Shown in pieces: positions 25,414-33,994 of a stretch of DNA of 64,000 nucleotides. The translations under genes and the position numbers were made by a program. Under the pieces are notes generated by a model. That model did not search any database. It saw only the letters and a program-made list of their open reading frames with translations, and had not been told where the DNA came from. The stretch comes from Nitrosopumilus ureiphilus (GTDB lineage: Archaea; Thermoproteota; Nitrososphaeria; Nitrososphaerales; Nitrosopumilaceae). The stretch is taken from NCBI RefSeq assembly GCF_013407185.1, contig NZ_CP026995.1:1633913-1697912 (forward strand), given 5' to 3'. The first letter of the stretch is position 1; every line of letters starts with the position of its first letter.

Positions 25414-26346
25414 CTAGATGACGCCACGAAGAATCTGAATAATTTTTTCAGCAATAACATTTGCAGCCAAAGATTGCGCCTCTTTTGTTTGAGCACCAAT
25501 ATGGGGCGTCAAGATTACATTATCTAATTCTGCCAATTTATTTCCGATTGCAGGCTCTTTTTCAAATACATCTAATGCTGCACCACCTAGCGTTCCATTT
25601 TTGAGAGCATTATACAGTGCATCCTCATCTACAACACCCCCTCTAGAAGTATTGATGATTTTTGCAGTCTTTTTCATTGTTGACATTTTTTGTGCATCTA
25701 AAAGATGATGTGTAGAATCCAACAATGGAACATGAATTGAGATATAATCAGAACTTTGTAAAAGAGTATCCAAGTCAGCTTTCATCAACCCCACTTCTTT
25801 TGAAAACTCTTCATCAATTGGAATTACATCATATCCAATGATATTCATGTTTAGTGCACGTGCAAGTCGTCCCAATCTTTTTCCAATATTTCCTAAACCA
25901 ATTATTCCCAGATATTTACCTCTCAGTTCGGTTCCCTTGAGTTCTTTTTTGAGCCATTGTCCATTTCGAATTGCTCTATCACCTCTTGTTGTTTGTCTTG
26001 CAAGAGAAAGCATCAAACCCAAGACCAATTCAGCTACTGCATTCATTGCTCCTTCTACTGCATTAATTACACGAATGTTTTTTGTTTTGGCAGCTTCTTG
26101 ATCTACATTATCAAGTCCAACTCCAACACGTGCGATAATTTTACAATTATCTGCTTTTTCGATCATCTCTTTTGTGATGGTAGTTCTGCTTCTAACAATT
26201 ACAATATTGAAATTTGAAATTTTTTCTACGATTTGTTCAGGAGTAATCTCTGGTTCATAAGATATTTTGAGTCCATTATCTTGTAAAATTTTATTCAAAA
26301 TAGGATCTACTTCATCACATATCAATACTGAATCGTCAAATCCCAT
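25414..26346 (-). CDS. serA: D-3-phosphoglycerate dehydrogenase-like 2-hydroxyacid dehydrogenase
   Basis: A 310-residue D-2-hydroxyacid dehydrogenase. The NAD-binding loop is GIIGLGNIGKRLG. The catalytic Arg lies in INTSRGGVVDE, the Glu in DVFEKEP and the His in LTPHIGAQT. SerA oxidises 3-phosphoglycerate in the first step of serine synthesis. The C-terminal ACT regulatory domain of longer SerA forms is absent, as is common in archaea. A TATA-like element (near 26372) about 26 bases upstream suggests a leaderless message. Substrate assignment is by closest family; glyoxylate reductase activity is an alternative. Confidence 0.8.
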   Translation of the reverse strand: MGFDDSVLICDEVDPILNKILQDNGLKISYEPEITPEQIVEKISNFNIVIVRSRTTITKEMIEKADNCKIIARVGVGLDNVDQEAAKTKNIRVINAVEGAMNAVAELVLGLMLSLARQTTRGDRAIRNGQWLKKELKGTELRGKYLGIIGLGNIGKRLGRLARALNMNIIGYDVIPIDEEFSKEVGLMKADLDTLLQSSDYISIHVPLLDSTHHLLDAQKMSTMKKTAKIINTSRGGVVDEDALYNALKNGTLGGAALDVFEKEPAIGNKLAELDNVILTPHIGAQTKEAQSLAANVIAEKIIQILRGVI

Positions 26347-26414
26347 GATATCAGAAAATGATCTACGGAATATAATTCATTAAGAAAATAAAAAGAAAAA
26401 AAGATGTTAAAAGA

Positions 26415-27836
26415 TCAAGAAGTTAACATTTCTGCCACTACAGGAATTACTTCCCATAATGCGACATAATCGCCACTTGCTTGCATTTCAGAAGCTACTT
26501 CATCAGTGTACAAACCGTGAATGTTTAGTGCAGGATGAGCAATACTGTTCTTTCCCATTGGTGGGACAGCATCACTTGGATTGCCTAAAGCATATGCATA
26601 AGATGCTACTGGTGCTGGGATAACTCCTTTCTCAACTAGAACTGGGTTCAAGCCGAATGGGTCACCTGCTACAAATACTGTAGCTGCGCCAGTGTAAATT
26701 GCTGCATAATCATGGTTTACTGCTGCGTATGCACCTGGTTCATCAAAGACCAAGTCAACAATCATGTTCTGTGATCCACCGAGTAACCATGTTTCAGTTG
26801 CTCCGGATTGTACTCTGTTACCTTGAGTAACTCTGTCCAAGATTTCTCCAACAATGTGGAAGAATACTGGTTCGTTACCGTGGTTTTCGATAAAGAGTCT
26901 CACGTGTTGATTATTTTCAACAAACAAGAGTTGTGATTGGTATTGCTTGTGTTCAATTCCATTCCATGGTTGTGCAACAAAGATGTTCTTGTTTACATCG
27001 CCATTGACGAGTAAGTTATGAGCCATGTTTGGTACATAACCGAATTGCATTCCGTTAACAACTGTTGCAGTGTTTTGATGCTTGAACATTGCTCCGGCAT
27101 CATAGTTGCCATCTTTTGTTAGGTACAATTGGTTGTATTGGAGTTGGAACTCTAATGCATCTGCATTATAGAACTTTCTATCTAGTGATACTTTGCCAGC
27201 GTTAACTTTTGTCTTCTCTACCATTAATTTCTTGTATCCATCGACAGGATCAACAATTGCGATTCCGTACATGCCGGAAAGGACGTGTTGGTCCATACCA
27301 ATTAGTTTGACACCAGAACAATGGTATTTGAAGACACCAGCAGCTTCTGCAATGTAACAATACTGACTTGTTTCGCCAGGATTGACAGACTCAAAAGCTC
27401 CTGCAGAAATTTGTGAGGCGTGCATGTCGTTACCGTGTCCAGTAACTTCATCTGCTGGAATTGAAAGTGTCATTTTTACAACATCACCTTGTGTAACTCT
27501 TAGTGTTGGTCCTGGGACTTGTCCACTAAAGGTCATGGCGTTGTAAGTTTTTCCTCCCATAATTGGAAGTTCAACACTTTCACCAGTCAAATTAAACTCT
27601 ACGACTTTTCGTCCAGAGTTTGACAAAACACCACAATCAGTTTCTGCGAATGCTTGAGGCATTACAAGCTGTAAACCGCCCATTTGACGGATTTGATCCA
27701 TCACATCGACATCCATTTGAGTCATGTCAAGTGACTGTCCGCTAATTTGGGTTTGTGTGTATGTGCTTCCGAATAAGGTTGCTCCCATTACAGCTACTGC
27801 TGCAATTGTAAAGAGCATACTAACACGCTTATTCAT
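26415..27836 (-). CDS. nirK: Copper nitrite reductase NirK-type multicopper oxidase
   Basis: A 473-residue secreted two-domain cupredoxin protein; residues 1-25 resemble a signal peptide. Copper ligands can be placed: type 1 His134, Cys173, His184 and Met189; type 2 His139 and His172, with His327 in FFHIVGE as the likely third ligand. This is the complete NirK ligand set. NirK reduces nitrite to NO; in ammonia-oxidising archaea it is highly expressed and implicated in ammonia oxidation chemistry. It stands alone, divergent from the fumarase/aspartase gene and followed by serA. Confidence 0.92.
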   Translation of the reverse strand: MNKRVSMLFTIAAVAVMGATLFGSTYTQTQISGQSLDMTQMDVDVMDQIRQMGGLQLVMPQAFAETDCGVLSNSGRKVVEFNLTGESVELPIMGGKTYNAMTFSGQVPGPTLRVTQGDVVKMTLSIPADEVTGHGNDMHASQISAGAFESVNPGETSQYCYIAEAAGVFKYHCSGVKLIGMDQHVLSGMYGIAIVDPVDGYKKLMVEKTKVNAGKVSLDRKFYNADALEFQLQYNQLYLTKDGNYDAGAMFKHQNTATVVNGMQFGYVPNMAHNLLVNGDVNKNIFVAQPWNGIEHKQYQSQLLFVENNQHVRLFIENHGNEPVFFHIVGEILDRVTQGNRVQSGATETWLLGGSQNMIVDLVFDEPGAYAAVNHDYAAIYTGAATVFVAGDPFGLNPVLVEKGVIPAPVASYAYALGNPSDAVPPMGKNSIAHPALNIHGLYTDEVASEMQASGDYVALWEVIPVVAEMLTS

Positions 27837-27859
27837 TAAGCACGATGACTAGCGATTCC

Positions 27860-27870
27860 TATATAATAAT
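27860..27870 (-). promoter_or_regulatory. nirK TATA box (leaderless promoter)
   Basis: TATATAATAAT (ATTATTATATA on the nirK strand) is centred about 28 bases upstream of the nirK ATG at 27836, the spacing expected when transcription begins at the start codon. It is among the best TATA matches in the window, in keeping with the very high expression known for archaeal nirK. The same AT block lies about 50 bases from the divergent start at 27914. Confidence 0.55.
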
Positions 27871-27913
27871 TCCCATTGAAATGTTGTGAAATTATGAAGT
27901 TTTCAGAAAAAGA

Positions 27914-29308
27914 ATGAATAATGGGAGAAAATTGAGTAAAATCAACATGAAATTTAGACTAGATCAAGATTCACTTGGAAAAGTCAAAATCCCATCTGAT
28001 GCATATTATGGAGCATTTACAGGAAGAGCAATCAAGCAATATCATGTTACGGGAAATAAAAGCCACGAGAATTTGATAAAGTCATTTGTAATGATAAAGC
28101 GCTCGGCAGCAGTTGCAAATATGAAGACTAAGGCCATAGATGCAAAGCGAGGAAAGGCCATAGTTTCAGCATGTGACAAAATATTGTCTGGAAAGTATGT
28201 GGATCAATTTGTAGTCGATATGATCAATTCTGGAGCAGGTACTGCATTTAACATGAATTCTAATGAAGTCATTGCAAATATCGCACTCGAAGTATTACAC
28301 AAAAAGAAAGGACAGTACGAGTTCCTACATCCAAATGATCATGTGAACATGTCACAATCAAGTAACGATACTTATCCTACTGCAATGCATGTTGCAATTT
28401 TGATGAACTTAAAAGAAACAATTCGAGCAATTGACATTTTAATTAAATCATTATCAAAAAAGGCAAAACAATTTTCATCATTTAAGAAAATTGGAAGAAC
28501 ACACCTTATGGATGCATTACCAGTTACATTGGGAAGTGAATTTGCAGCTTATGTAACATCAATTACTAAAGCAAGAAATGAAATTATTTCTTCACAAAAA
28601 GAATTACAAAATATTGCATTAGGCGGAACAGCTGTTGGTTCAGGTGCAAATACTCCTAAAGGATATAGAAAGATTGCAATATCAGAACTTTCAAAAATTT
28701 CAAAACTTGCATTAAAACCAGAAAAGGATATGCAGTATGGTTTGCAAAGTAAATTCGCAGTTGCAAATGCATCAAGTGCTTTAAGAAACTTGGCATTGGA
28801 AATTGGAAAACTTGCAAATGACATAAGACTCATGGCATCAGGTCCAATTGCAGGATTGGCAGAACTTGGAATTCCCGCAGTTCATGCAGGTTCGTCAATC
28901 ATGCCTGGAAAAGTGAATCCATCTTTGGCTGAATGCATGAACATGGTTTGTTTTAACATAATTGGAAATGATACAGCAGTATCTTATGCAGCACAAAGTG
29001 GACAGTTTGAACTAAATGTTATGTTACCTGGAATGCTAAAATGCATGTTAGAGTCAACGGACATGCTGAAAAATTTCTTGCCAATATTTTCTGTAAATCT
29101 AATTGATGGACTTAGTGCGAACAAAGAAAAACTACGTGCAGATATTGAGAATAGTCCGGTGATTGTTACATTGCTAACTCCAAAAATTGGATATCTAAAA
29201 TCTGCAGAACTTTTCAAAGAATCACTGAAAACAGGAAAAACTATCAGAGAACTTGTTGTTTCAAAGAAACTAATGAGTAACAAAGAGATTGATTCTCTTT
29301 TCGGATAG
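27914..29308 (+). CDS. Fumarase/aspartase superfamily lyase (class II fumarase or aspartase)
   Basis: A 464-residue protein with the superfamily signature GSSIMPGKVNPS and the conserved blocks SSNDTYPTAMH, GRTHLMDALPVTLG and GGTAVGSGANTP. The family adds water to fumarate (FumC) or ammonia to fumarate (AspA). The N-terminal TGRAIKQYHVTG block looks more aspartase-like. The GGTAVGSG block favours fumarase slightly, so I do not assign a symbol. The ATG at 27947 (MKFRLDQDSLG) is an alternative start closer to usual family N-termini. The tRNA-modification gene follows after three bases. Confidence 0.85.
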   Translation: MNNGRKLSKINMKFRLDQDSLGKVKIPSDAYYGAFTGRAIKQYHVTGNKSHENLIKSFVMIKRSAAVANMKTKAIDAKRGKAIVSACDKILSGKYVDQFVVDMINSGAGTAFNMNSNEVIANIALEVLHKKKGQYEFLHPNDHVNMSQSSNDTYPTAMHVAILMNLKETIRAIDILIKSLSKKAKQFSSFKKIGRTHLMDALPVTLGSEFAAYVTSITKARNEIISSQKELQNIALGGTAVGSGANTPKGYRKIAISELSKISKLALKPEKDMQYGLQSKFAVANASSALRNLALEIGKLANDIRLMASGPIAGLAELGIPAVHAGSSIMPGKVNPSLAECMNMVCFNIIGNDTAVSYAAQSGQFELNVMLPGMLKCMLESTDMLKNFLPIFSVNLIDGLSANKEKLRADIENSPVIVTLLTPKIGYLKSAELFKESLKTGKTIRELVVSKKLMSNKEIDSLFG

Positions 29309-29311
29309 AGC

Positions 29312-30580
29312 ATGGCAAAAATTTTCGTAGAAGCTTACGGATGTTCTGCAAGCTTTGGAGACTCTGAGATGATTTCAGGATTGATACAAAATAGTGGACA
29401 CACGCTAGTAGAGAATTCTGCAGAATCAGATCTCAACATAGTAGTGACATGTTCTGTCAAGGATGCTACTGCAAATAAAATGATTCATAGAATAAAATCA
29501 TTAAAATCAAAACCACTAATTGTTGCAGGATGCCTTCCAAAAGCTGAGCAAACTAATGTTGAAAAATTTGCAGATAAAGCCAGTCTTTTAGGACCTAATT
29601 CACTAGGAAAAACACTTCAGATAATTAATTCAACATTAAATGGAAGAAAGCAAATTGCGTTAGAAGATTCAGATTTATCAAAAATCGGACTTCCCAAAGT
29701 CAGACTAAATCCAGCAGTTGGAATTGTAGAGATTGCAAGTGGATGTATGAGTGAATGTACATTTTGTCAAACCAAATTATCCAAGGGTGATCTTTCAAGT
29801 TATAGACTGGGAGATATTGTAAGACAAGTCCAAACAGAAATCAAAGATGGATGTAAAGAAGTATGGTTAACATCTACAGATAATGGATGTTATGGATTTG
29901 ACATTGGGACAGACTTACCATCATTAATCAATACAGTTGTAGAGATTCCAGATGATTTTATGGTAAGGGTGGGCATGATGAATCCAATGTACATGCCAAG
30001 AATAAAAGACAAATTAATTGAATCTTATGATAATGACAAAGTCTTCAAATTCATTCACATTCCAGTACAAAGTGGAAGTGATAAAGTTCTCCACGATATG
30101 AAACGAGGTCACACAGCAGGAACTTTTAGAGAAATAGTAAAAAAAGCTAGAGAGAGATTTAGTCAATTTACTATTTCAACAGACATCATAGTTGGATTCC
30201 CTTCAGAAACTGAAGAAGATTTTCAGAAAACAGTTTCTTTGCTGGATGAAACAAAGCCAGATGTTGTAAATTTATCCAGATACAGTGCCAGACCAGGTAC
30301 AGATGCAGCCCAGTGGAAACAATTGGATGCAGCGGAAGTTAAACGAAGAAGCAAGCTAGTTTTTGAGCAGATCAGTAAATTATCAATAGAGTCCAACAAA
30401 AAATGGATCGGCTGGAAAGGAATAGTTCTATTTGATGAAATTACAGACGAGGGTGTTAAAGGCAGAAACTTTGCTTACAAGCCTGTATCAGTTGTAGACC
30501 AAGTAAACATTGGTGAATCACATATAGTTGAAATCATAGATGCCTCTGTAAAGAGACTTGTTGGAAAGATCGCAAGCTAA
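29312..30580 (+). CDS. Radical-SAM tRNA methylthiotransferase (CDKAL1/MtaB type)
   Basis: A 422-residue enzyme with the three methylthiotransferase domains. The N-terminal UPF0004 domain has Cys in EAYGCSA, VVTCSVKD and VAGCLPK. The radical SAM core has GCMSECTFCQ, a CxxxCxxC cluster site. A C-terminal TRAM domain follows residue 360. It probably converts t6A37 to ms2t6A37 in ANN-decoding tRNAs. It is three bases downstream of the fumarase/aspartase gene. The MtaB/CDKAL1 branch rather than MiaB is favoured because that is the archaeal branch. Confidence 0.88.
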   Translation: MAKIFVEAYGCSASFGDSEMISGLIQNSGHTLVENSAESDLNIVVTCSVKDATANKMIHRIKSLKSKPLIVAGCLPKAEQTNVEKFADKASLLGPNSLGKTLQIINSTLNGRKQIALEDSDLSKIGLPKVRLNPAVGIVEIASGCMSECTFCQTKLSKGDLSSYRLGDIVRQVQTEIKDGCKEVWLTSTDNGCYGFDIGTDLPSLINTVVEIPDDFMVRVGMMNPMYMPRIKDKLIESYDNDKVFKFIHIPVQSGSDKVLHDMKRGHTAGTFREIVKKARERFSQFTISTDIIVGFPSETEEDFQKTVSLLDETKPDVVNLSRYSARPGTDAAQWKQLDAAEVKRRSKLVFEQISKLSIESNKKWIGWKGIVLFDEITDEGVKGRNFAYKPVSVVDQVNIGESHIVEIIDASVKRLVGKIAS

Positions 30581-30653
30581 ATTTTTTAGATCTAAAATTT
30601 GATTAAAAAAACGTAAGAAGGTTTTTTATGTAAATCAGAAAATAAGATTAGAA

Positions 30654-31598
30654 ATGAGTTTTCAAGTAAAAGAACCAATTTTGGTAATAGGCGTGGGTGG
30701 GGTAGGCTCAAAATTAGCAATTAAAGCAAAAGATTCTCTTAATTCAGATTATTTACTAATCAGTAATGATGAAAAAGATTTCTCTGCAGAAAATCCATCG
30801 ATTCATGTTTCTACAAAGGGAGTAATCAATCCATCTGTTCAATTAATCAGAGGCTCAACTTACAATGTATCAGATGAAATTCAATCAAAGATTGCCAGAT
30901 ATTCCACAGTTATTCTAATGAGTAACTTGGCAGGCAAAGCAGGCTCAGCTATTGCCCCTGTTGTGTCAGAAATGTGTAAAGATAAAGGACTTGTTTCATT
31001 TGCAATTATGCCTTTCAAATATGAAAAAGACAGAATTTTCAATTCAGGCGTATCTCTAAAAAGAATCAGAGAAAACTCAGAATGTACCGTTGTATTAGAT
31101 AATGACTCATTACTTGAAAGTAATCCAGATTTGAGTCCAAAAACATGCTACGATATTGCAAATTCAGCAATTATACATGTAGTAGAATCACTAGGCTCAT
31201 CAGAAATATCTAATGAAACAAACATTCTCACAACAAGTAAAGATGGACAAAATATTGAAGACTCCTTAAGAGATTCACTAAAAATGCTATATGGTAATGC
31301 CCCACCAAATTCAGTTAAACGCTCTATGTTGTATGTAGTTGGAGGTAACAACATCCCGGTAGGAATAATAAATTCAATTACTAACCTTACAAGTGGAATT
31401 CTAAACGATAGTAACTCACAGATAGATATGGGTTCAACTTCGGATGAATCTAAAGTCGTAATGTTGTCATCAATTCAAGGAATGACAAAATTTGATAACT
31501 ATGATCCTCTTGGAATGATTCCACAGGAAGACACACTTGATTGGTCTACCCCAGATTGCAGTATTGATTGCAAACTAGATTTGTACCAATTAGAGTGA
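30654..31598 (+). CDS. Divergent FtsZ/tubulin-like protein
   Basis: A 314-residue protein keeping the FtsZ Rossmann layout. The first nucleotide loop is VIGVGGVGSKLA (residues 11-22). VSFAIMPFKYEKDR and TVVLDNDSLL match FtsZ strands and the ND-x-L segment. The tubulin signature loop GGGTGTG is replaced by SNLAGKAGS (residues 90-98). The T7 catalytic aspartates (NxDxxD) are not visible. It therefore may bind nucleotide weakly and probably does not hydrolyse GTP in the normal way. Thaumarchaea divide with Cdv proteins, so the role of this FtsZ relative is open. Its stop lies one base from a TnpB element. Confidence 0.75.
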   Translation: MSFQVKEPILVIGVGGVGSKLAIKAKDSLNSDYLLISNDEKDFSAENPSIHVSTKGVINPSVQLIRGSTYNVSDEIQSKIARYSTVILMSNLAGKAGSAIAPVVSEMCKDKGLVSFAIMPFKYEKDRIFNSGVSLKRIRENSECTVVLDNDSLLESNPDLSPKTCYDIANSAIIHVVESLGSSEISNETNILTTSKDGQNIEDSLRDSLKMLYGNAPPNSVKRSMLYVVGGNNIPVGIINSITNLTSGILNDSNSQIDMGSTSDESKVVMLSSIQGMTKFDNYDPLGMIPQEDTLDWSTPDCSIDCKLDLYQLE

Positions 31599-31599
31599 A

Positions 31600-32799
31600 C
31601 TACCACCCAACAAGTTGGGTGGCCTCTTCTTGCTTCATTGAATGCATTGCACTCTCCGCAAGCGTTACTTCCCGCAGTTCCTGCGGTAGTTTATAGTCGA
31701 CTCCAGTCGACATGTTCAATCCCCTGTTTAGGATGTTAAGTGATGCGTTGTGATCTCTATCCAGGACCAAATTACAAACATTACATCTATGAGTTCTGAC
31801 TGCCAAACTCTTTGGTACTTTGTTGCCACAACGTGAGCAGTCAATAGTAGTGTTTCTAGGATCAACCTTTACTAGCATCTTGCATTTGTACTCTAATTTT
31901 TGTATGAAAGCTCCCCAGCTTGCATCTGCTATGCTTTGAGCCAGTCTGTGATTCTTTACCATGTTTGTTAGCTGTAGTTTTTCAACAAACACGACATCAT
32001 TGTTCTTGGCATACTGTGTTGATATCTTGTGCTGAAAATCCTTTCTCATGTTTGCTATCTTTTCATGAATCCTTTGCATGTGTAAAACAGCCTTGAGTCT
32101 GTTGTTAGATCCCTTCTTTCTTCTGCTAACCTTTCTCTGGATTCTCTTTAGTGGTTTTAGCATCTTTTGCAGATTTTTAGGGTTTGGAGTCTGGAAACCG
32201 TTTGAATCATGCACAAACGATTTGATTCCGACATCAATTCCAACTGAATTTTTAAACGATATCTTTGGTATTCCAATTAGCGGTTCTGTTATATCCACAG
32301 TAACACATGCAAACCATTTTCCAGACTTTGACTTTGTAACTATTACTTGTTTTATGTTTGCATTGTATGGAATTTCCCTGTGGTGTCTGATTTCCATATC
32401 TCCAATCTTTGAGAGGTACAGCAAATCAGTTGTTCCTTTCCTCTCAAGCTTGAATCCGCTCTGAGAATATGTGAATGTTCTATAGTCGTGATATTTACAA
32501 AATCTCAAAGATCCTGTCTTGTGTCTTTGTTTGGATTTTTCAATCAGTGCCTTTTGGGCTCCATTAATCTGTGCAGATACTGACTGGAGCATTTTAGAAT
32601 GATACTGGTACAGCCAAGACTCTTGTTGTTTGATTTCAGTAAGTATGTAATTGCAGTCATTTCTTGTAATGAATCCGTTTTGTGTCAGATCCACAAAGTG
32701 ATTATAGATCCATCTGCACACTGCAAGGTTGTTTTGTAGTTTTTTCTCTTGGATGACATTTGGGTATAGTCTGAATTTGTAGTTTCTAGTTAATACCAT
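31600..32799 (-). CDS. tnpB: TnpB RNA-guided nuclease (IS605 OrfB family)
   Basis: A 399-residue protein with all parts of an active TnpB. The RuvC residues are Asp189 (GIDVGIK), Glu273 (FVEKL) and Asp349 (DRDHNAS). The zinc finger uses Cys321, Cys324, Cys339 and Cys342. The N-terminal region (NYKFRLYPN) matches the family. TnpB proteins are RNA-guided DNA nucleases, ancestors of Cas12, using a guide RNA from the element's right end. The frame is intact with no premature stop. The last codons overlap the right-end hairpin. Confidence 0.92.
   Translation of the reverse strand: MVLTRNYKFRLYPNVIQEKKLQNNLAVCRWIYNHFVDLTQNGFITRNDCNYILTEIKQQESWLYQYHSKMLQSVSAQINGAQKALIEKSKQRHKTGSLRFCKYHDYRTFTYSQSGFKLERKGTTDLLYLSKIGDMEIRHHREIPYNANIKQVIVTKSKSGKWFACVTVDITEPLIGIPKISFKNSVGIDVGIKSFVHDSNGFQTPNPKNLQKMLKPLKRIQRKVSRRKKGSNNRLKAVLHMQRIHEKIANMRKDFQHKISTQYAKNNDVVFVEKLQLTNMVKNHRLAQSIADASWGAFIQKLEYKCKMLVKVDPRNTTIDCSRCGNKVPKSLAVRTHRCNVCNLVLDRDHNASLNILNRGLNMSTGVDYKLPQELREVTLAESAMHSMKQEEATQLVGW
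31603..31780 (-). ncRNA. Candidate omega/right-end RNA of TnpB
   Basis: Read on the minus strand, the last 180 bases of tnpB contain three clean hairpins in a row: GTCGAC-tgga-GTCGAC (31696-31711), CCGCAG-gaa-CTGCGG (31672-31686) and CCACCCAAC-tt-GTTGGGTGG (31603-31622). This matches the known arrangement in which the guide scaffold is cut from the tnpB 3' end and the guide is the DNA just outside the right end. Here the guide would be antisense to the 3' end of the FtsZ-like gene. The 5' limit is a guess. Confidence 0.55.
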
Positions 32800-32942
32800 T
32801 ACTTGGTTGTAATATACAAATACAAACTTAAATTATTTGTCATGGAAAAAACTGATATCTCAGCTGTATACAATATCAATTATCATTTGGTGTAGTGTTC
32901 CAAGTATCGCAAAAAGATTAGTTGACAATTTAAAAAAAATTC

Positions 32943-33141
32943 TTAGACGCAGAGATTGCAAACAAGGCGTTCAAAATATTTTCAAAATTGAGACAAATGT
33001 GGAGAGGTAAATTATAGAGCCCTTCATATTACATTAGAACTGCCAGACATGTATCTCATAGAGAGATACATTCGTGAGCAAGAAAAGTAGGCGATTCATG
33101 AACAGTACAAGTACGGTGGTCTTCTCGCATGTAGATCATAA
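32943..33141 (+). pseudogene. Possible decayed coding remnant
   Basis: Between the TnpB element and L31e, two frames give protein-like text. One contains LDAEIANKAFKIFSKLRQMW. The other, after a frame change near 33010, contains LELPDMYLIERYIREQE, a stop, and then AIHEQYKYGGLLACRS. Charged helices, a frameshift and an in-frame stop suggest a broken gene. The family is not recognised. The rest of 32800-33177 is AT-rich with no clear signal. Confidence 0.3.
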
Positions 33142-33177
33142 AATGATTTTTTTAAAATTATAATTTTTTGAAAGAGT

Positions 33178-33798
33178 TTATTCTTTTGATTCTTTCTTTA
33201 CTTCTTTAGCTGGTGCTTCTTTTACTTCTTTAGCTGGTGCTTCTTTTACTTCTTTAGCTGGTGCTTCTTTTACTTCTTTAGCTGGTGCTTCTTTTACTTC
33301 TTTAGCTGGTGCTTCTTTTACTTCTTTAGCTGGTGCTTCTTTTACTTCTTTAGCTGGTGCTTCTTTTACTTCTTTAGCTGGTGCTTCTTTTACTTCTTTA
33401 GCTGGTGCTTCTTTTACTTCTTTAGCTGGTGCTTCTTTTACTTCTTTAGCTGGTGCTTCTTTTACTTCTTTAGCTGGTTCTGCTACTTTATCTGGAACTT
33501 TTTTAGTTTCTTTTTCAGGAGTTACTGAAGATTCTACTTCATCGGCATATGGGGAAACAAGAACATATCCTTCATCGGTTTTACTCATTCTAACTCTAAT
33601 TTTTCTTGGAGGACTTCTAACACCTTTTGCCCAAATCTGATGAGCCAGTTCTTCCTCAATTTTGATTTGTTCTACTTTCATATGATGACGAGCAAATTCT
33701 TTGATCATGTTGATTGCTCTAACAGCTCTGTGTTGAGACTGTGAAAGTAAAGCTTTACCTAAATTAATTGTATAAACGCGTTCTAATTCTTGAGACAT
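33178..33798 (-). CDS. rpl31e: Ribosomal protein L31e with repetitive C-terminal tail
   Basis: Residues 1-90 are a complete archaeal L31e (ERVYTINLGKALLSQSQHRA, then HHMKVEQIKIEEELA and RSPPRKIRVRMSK), a large-subunit protein near the peptide exit. The usual L31e ends there. This protein continues for about 115 residues with 11 near-identical KEAPAKEV units, ending KKESKE. The tail should be a charged, possibly helical or disordered extension projecting from the ribosome. The gene abuts the L39e stop codon directly, and the two form a ribosomal operon. Confidence 0.88.
   Translation of the reverse strand: MSQELERVYTINLGKALLSQSQHRAVRAINMIKEFARHHMKVEQIKIEEELAHQIWAKGVRSPPRKIRVRMSKTDEGYVLVSPYADEVESSVTPEKETKKVPDKVAEPAKEVKEAPAKEVKEAPAKEVKEAPAKEVKEAPAKEVKEAPAKEVKEAPAKEVKEAPAKEVKEAPAKEVKEAPAKEVKEAPAKEVKEAPAKEVKKESKE
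33200..33482. repeat. 24-bp tandem repeat (11 copies) in L31e
   Basis: The unit ACTTCTTTAGCTGGTGCTTCTTTT recurs 11 times head to tail with identical sequence, and a 12th diverged unit (GGTTCTGCT) lies at the N-terminal side of the array. It encodes the KEAPAKEV tail. Perfect conservation of silent positions points to recent expansion by slippage or recombination. Boundaries are good to a few bases. Confidence 0.93.
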
Positions 33799-33957
33799 CT
33801 ATCCTACCTCCACATCAGTTGATCTCCAAGCTCTACGTTTTGGATTTGTTCTAACACTTCTCTTTGTTTTGAGAATAATCCAAGCTGGTACAGGTGATGC
33901 TTGTTTTGTCTTTTTTAGAAGACGGATTTTTCTTGGAGATGACTTACGTGCAGCCAT
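33799..33957 (-). CDS. rpl39e: Ribosomal protein L39e
   Basis: A 52-residue basic protein, with MAARKSSPRKIRLLKKTK at the start, then PAWIILKT and NPKRRAWRSTDV, the L39e signature. L39e lines the lower part of the peptide exit tunnel. The stop codon is immediately followed by the L31e start at 33798. A TATA-like CATTTAAAAA (33981-33990, minus strand) lies about 26-30 bases upstream, consistent with a leaderless operon promoter. Confidence 0.95.
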   Translation of the reverse strand: MAARKSSPRKIRLLKKTKQASPVPAWIILKTKRSVRTNPKRRAWRSTDVEVG

Positions 33958-33994
33958 AGTTTTTCAGGCACGAAGAGCTCTTTTTAAATGAATC

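Larger units (their letters stand above)
31599..32845 (-). mobile_element. Solitary IS200/IS605-family TnpB element
   Basis: The element contains an intact tnpB and no tnpA. The right end is the hairpin at 31603-31622, next to the stop of the FtsZ-like gene. The left end is not fixed: a possible subterminal hairpin is ACAAAT (32816-32821) with ATTTGT (32835-32840). Without its own TnpA it can move only if a transposase is supplied in trans. Boundaries are approximate, since IS605 elements lack terminal inverted repeats and target duplications. Confidence 0.7.

Noticed and set aside
28549-28833. Antisense frame in the fumarase/aspartase gene
   Set aside because: Shadow of a conserved enzyme; Ser/Phe/Ala-rich composition typical of antisense frames here.
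33200-33482. Second array resembling CRISPR repeats
   Set aside because: Contiguous 24-bp units without spacers, in frame inside L31e.
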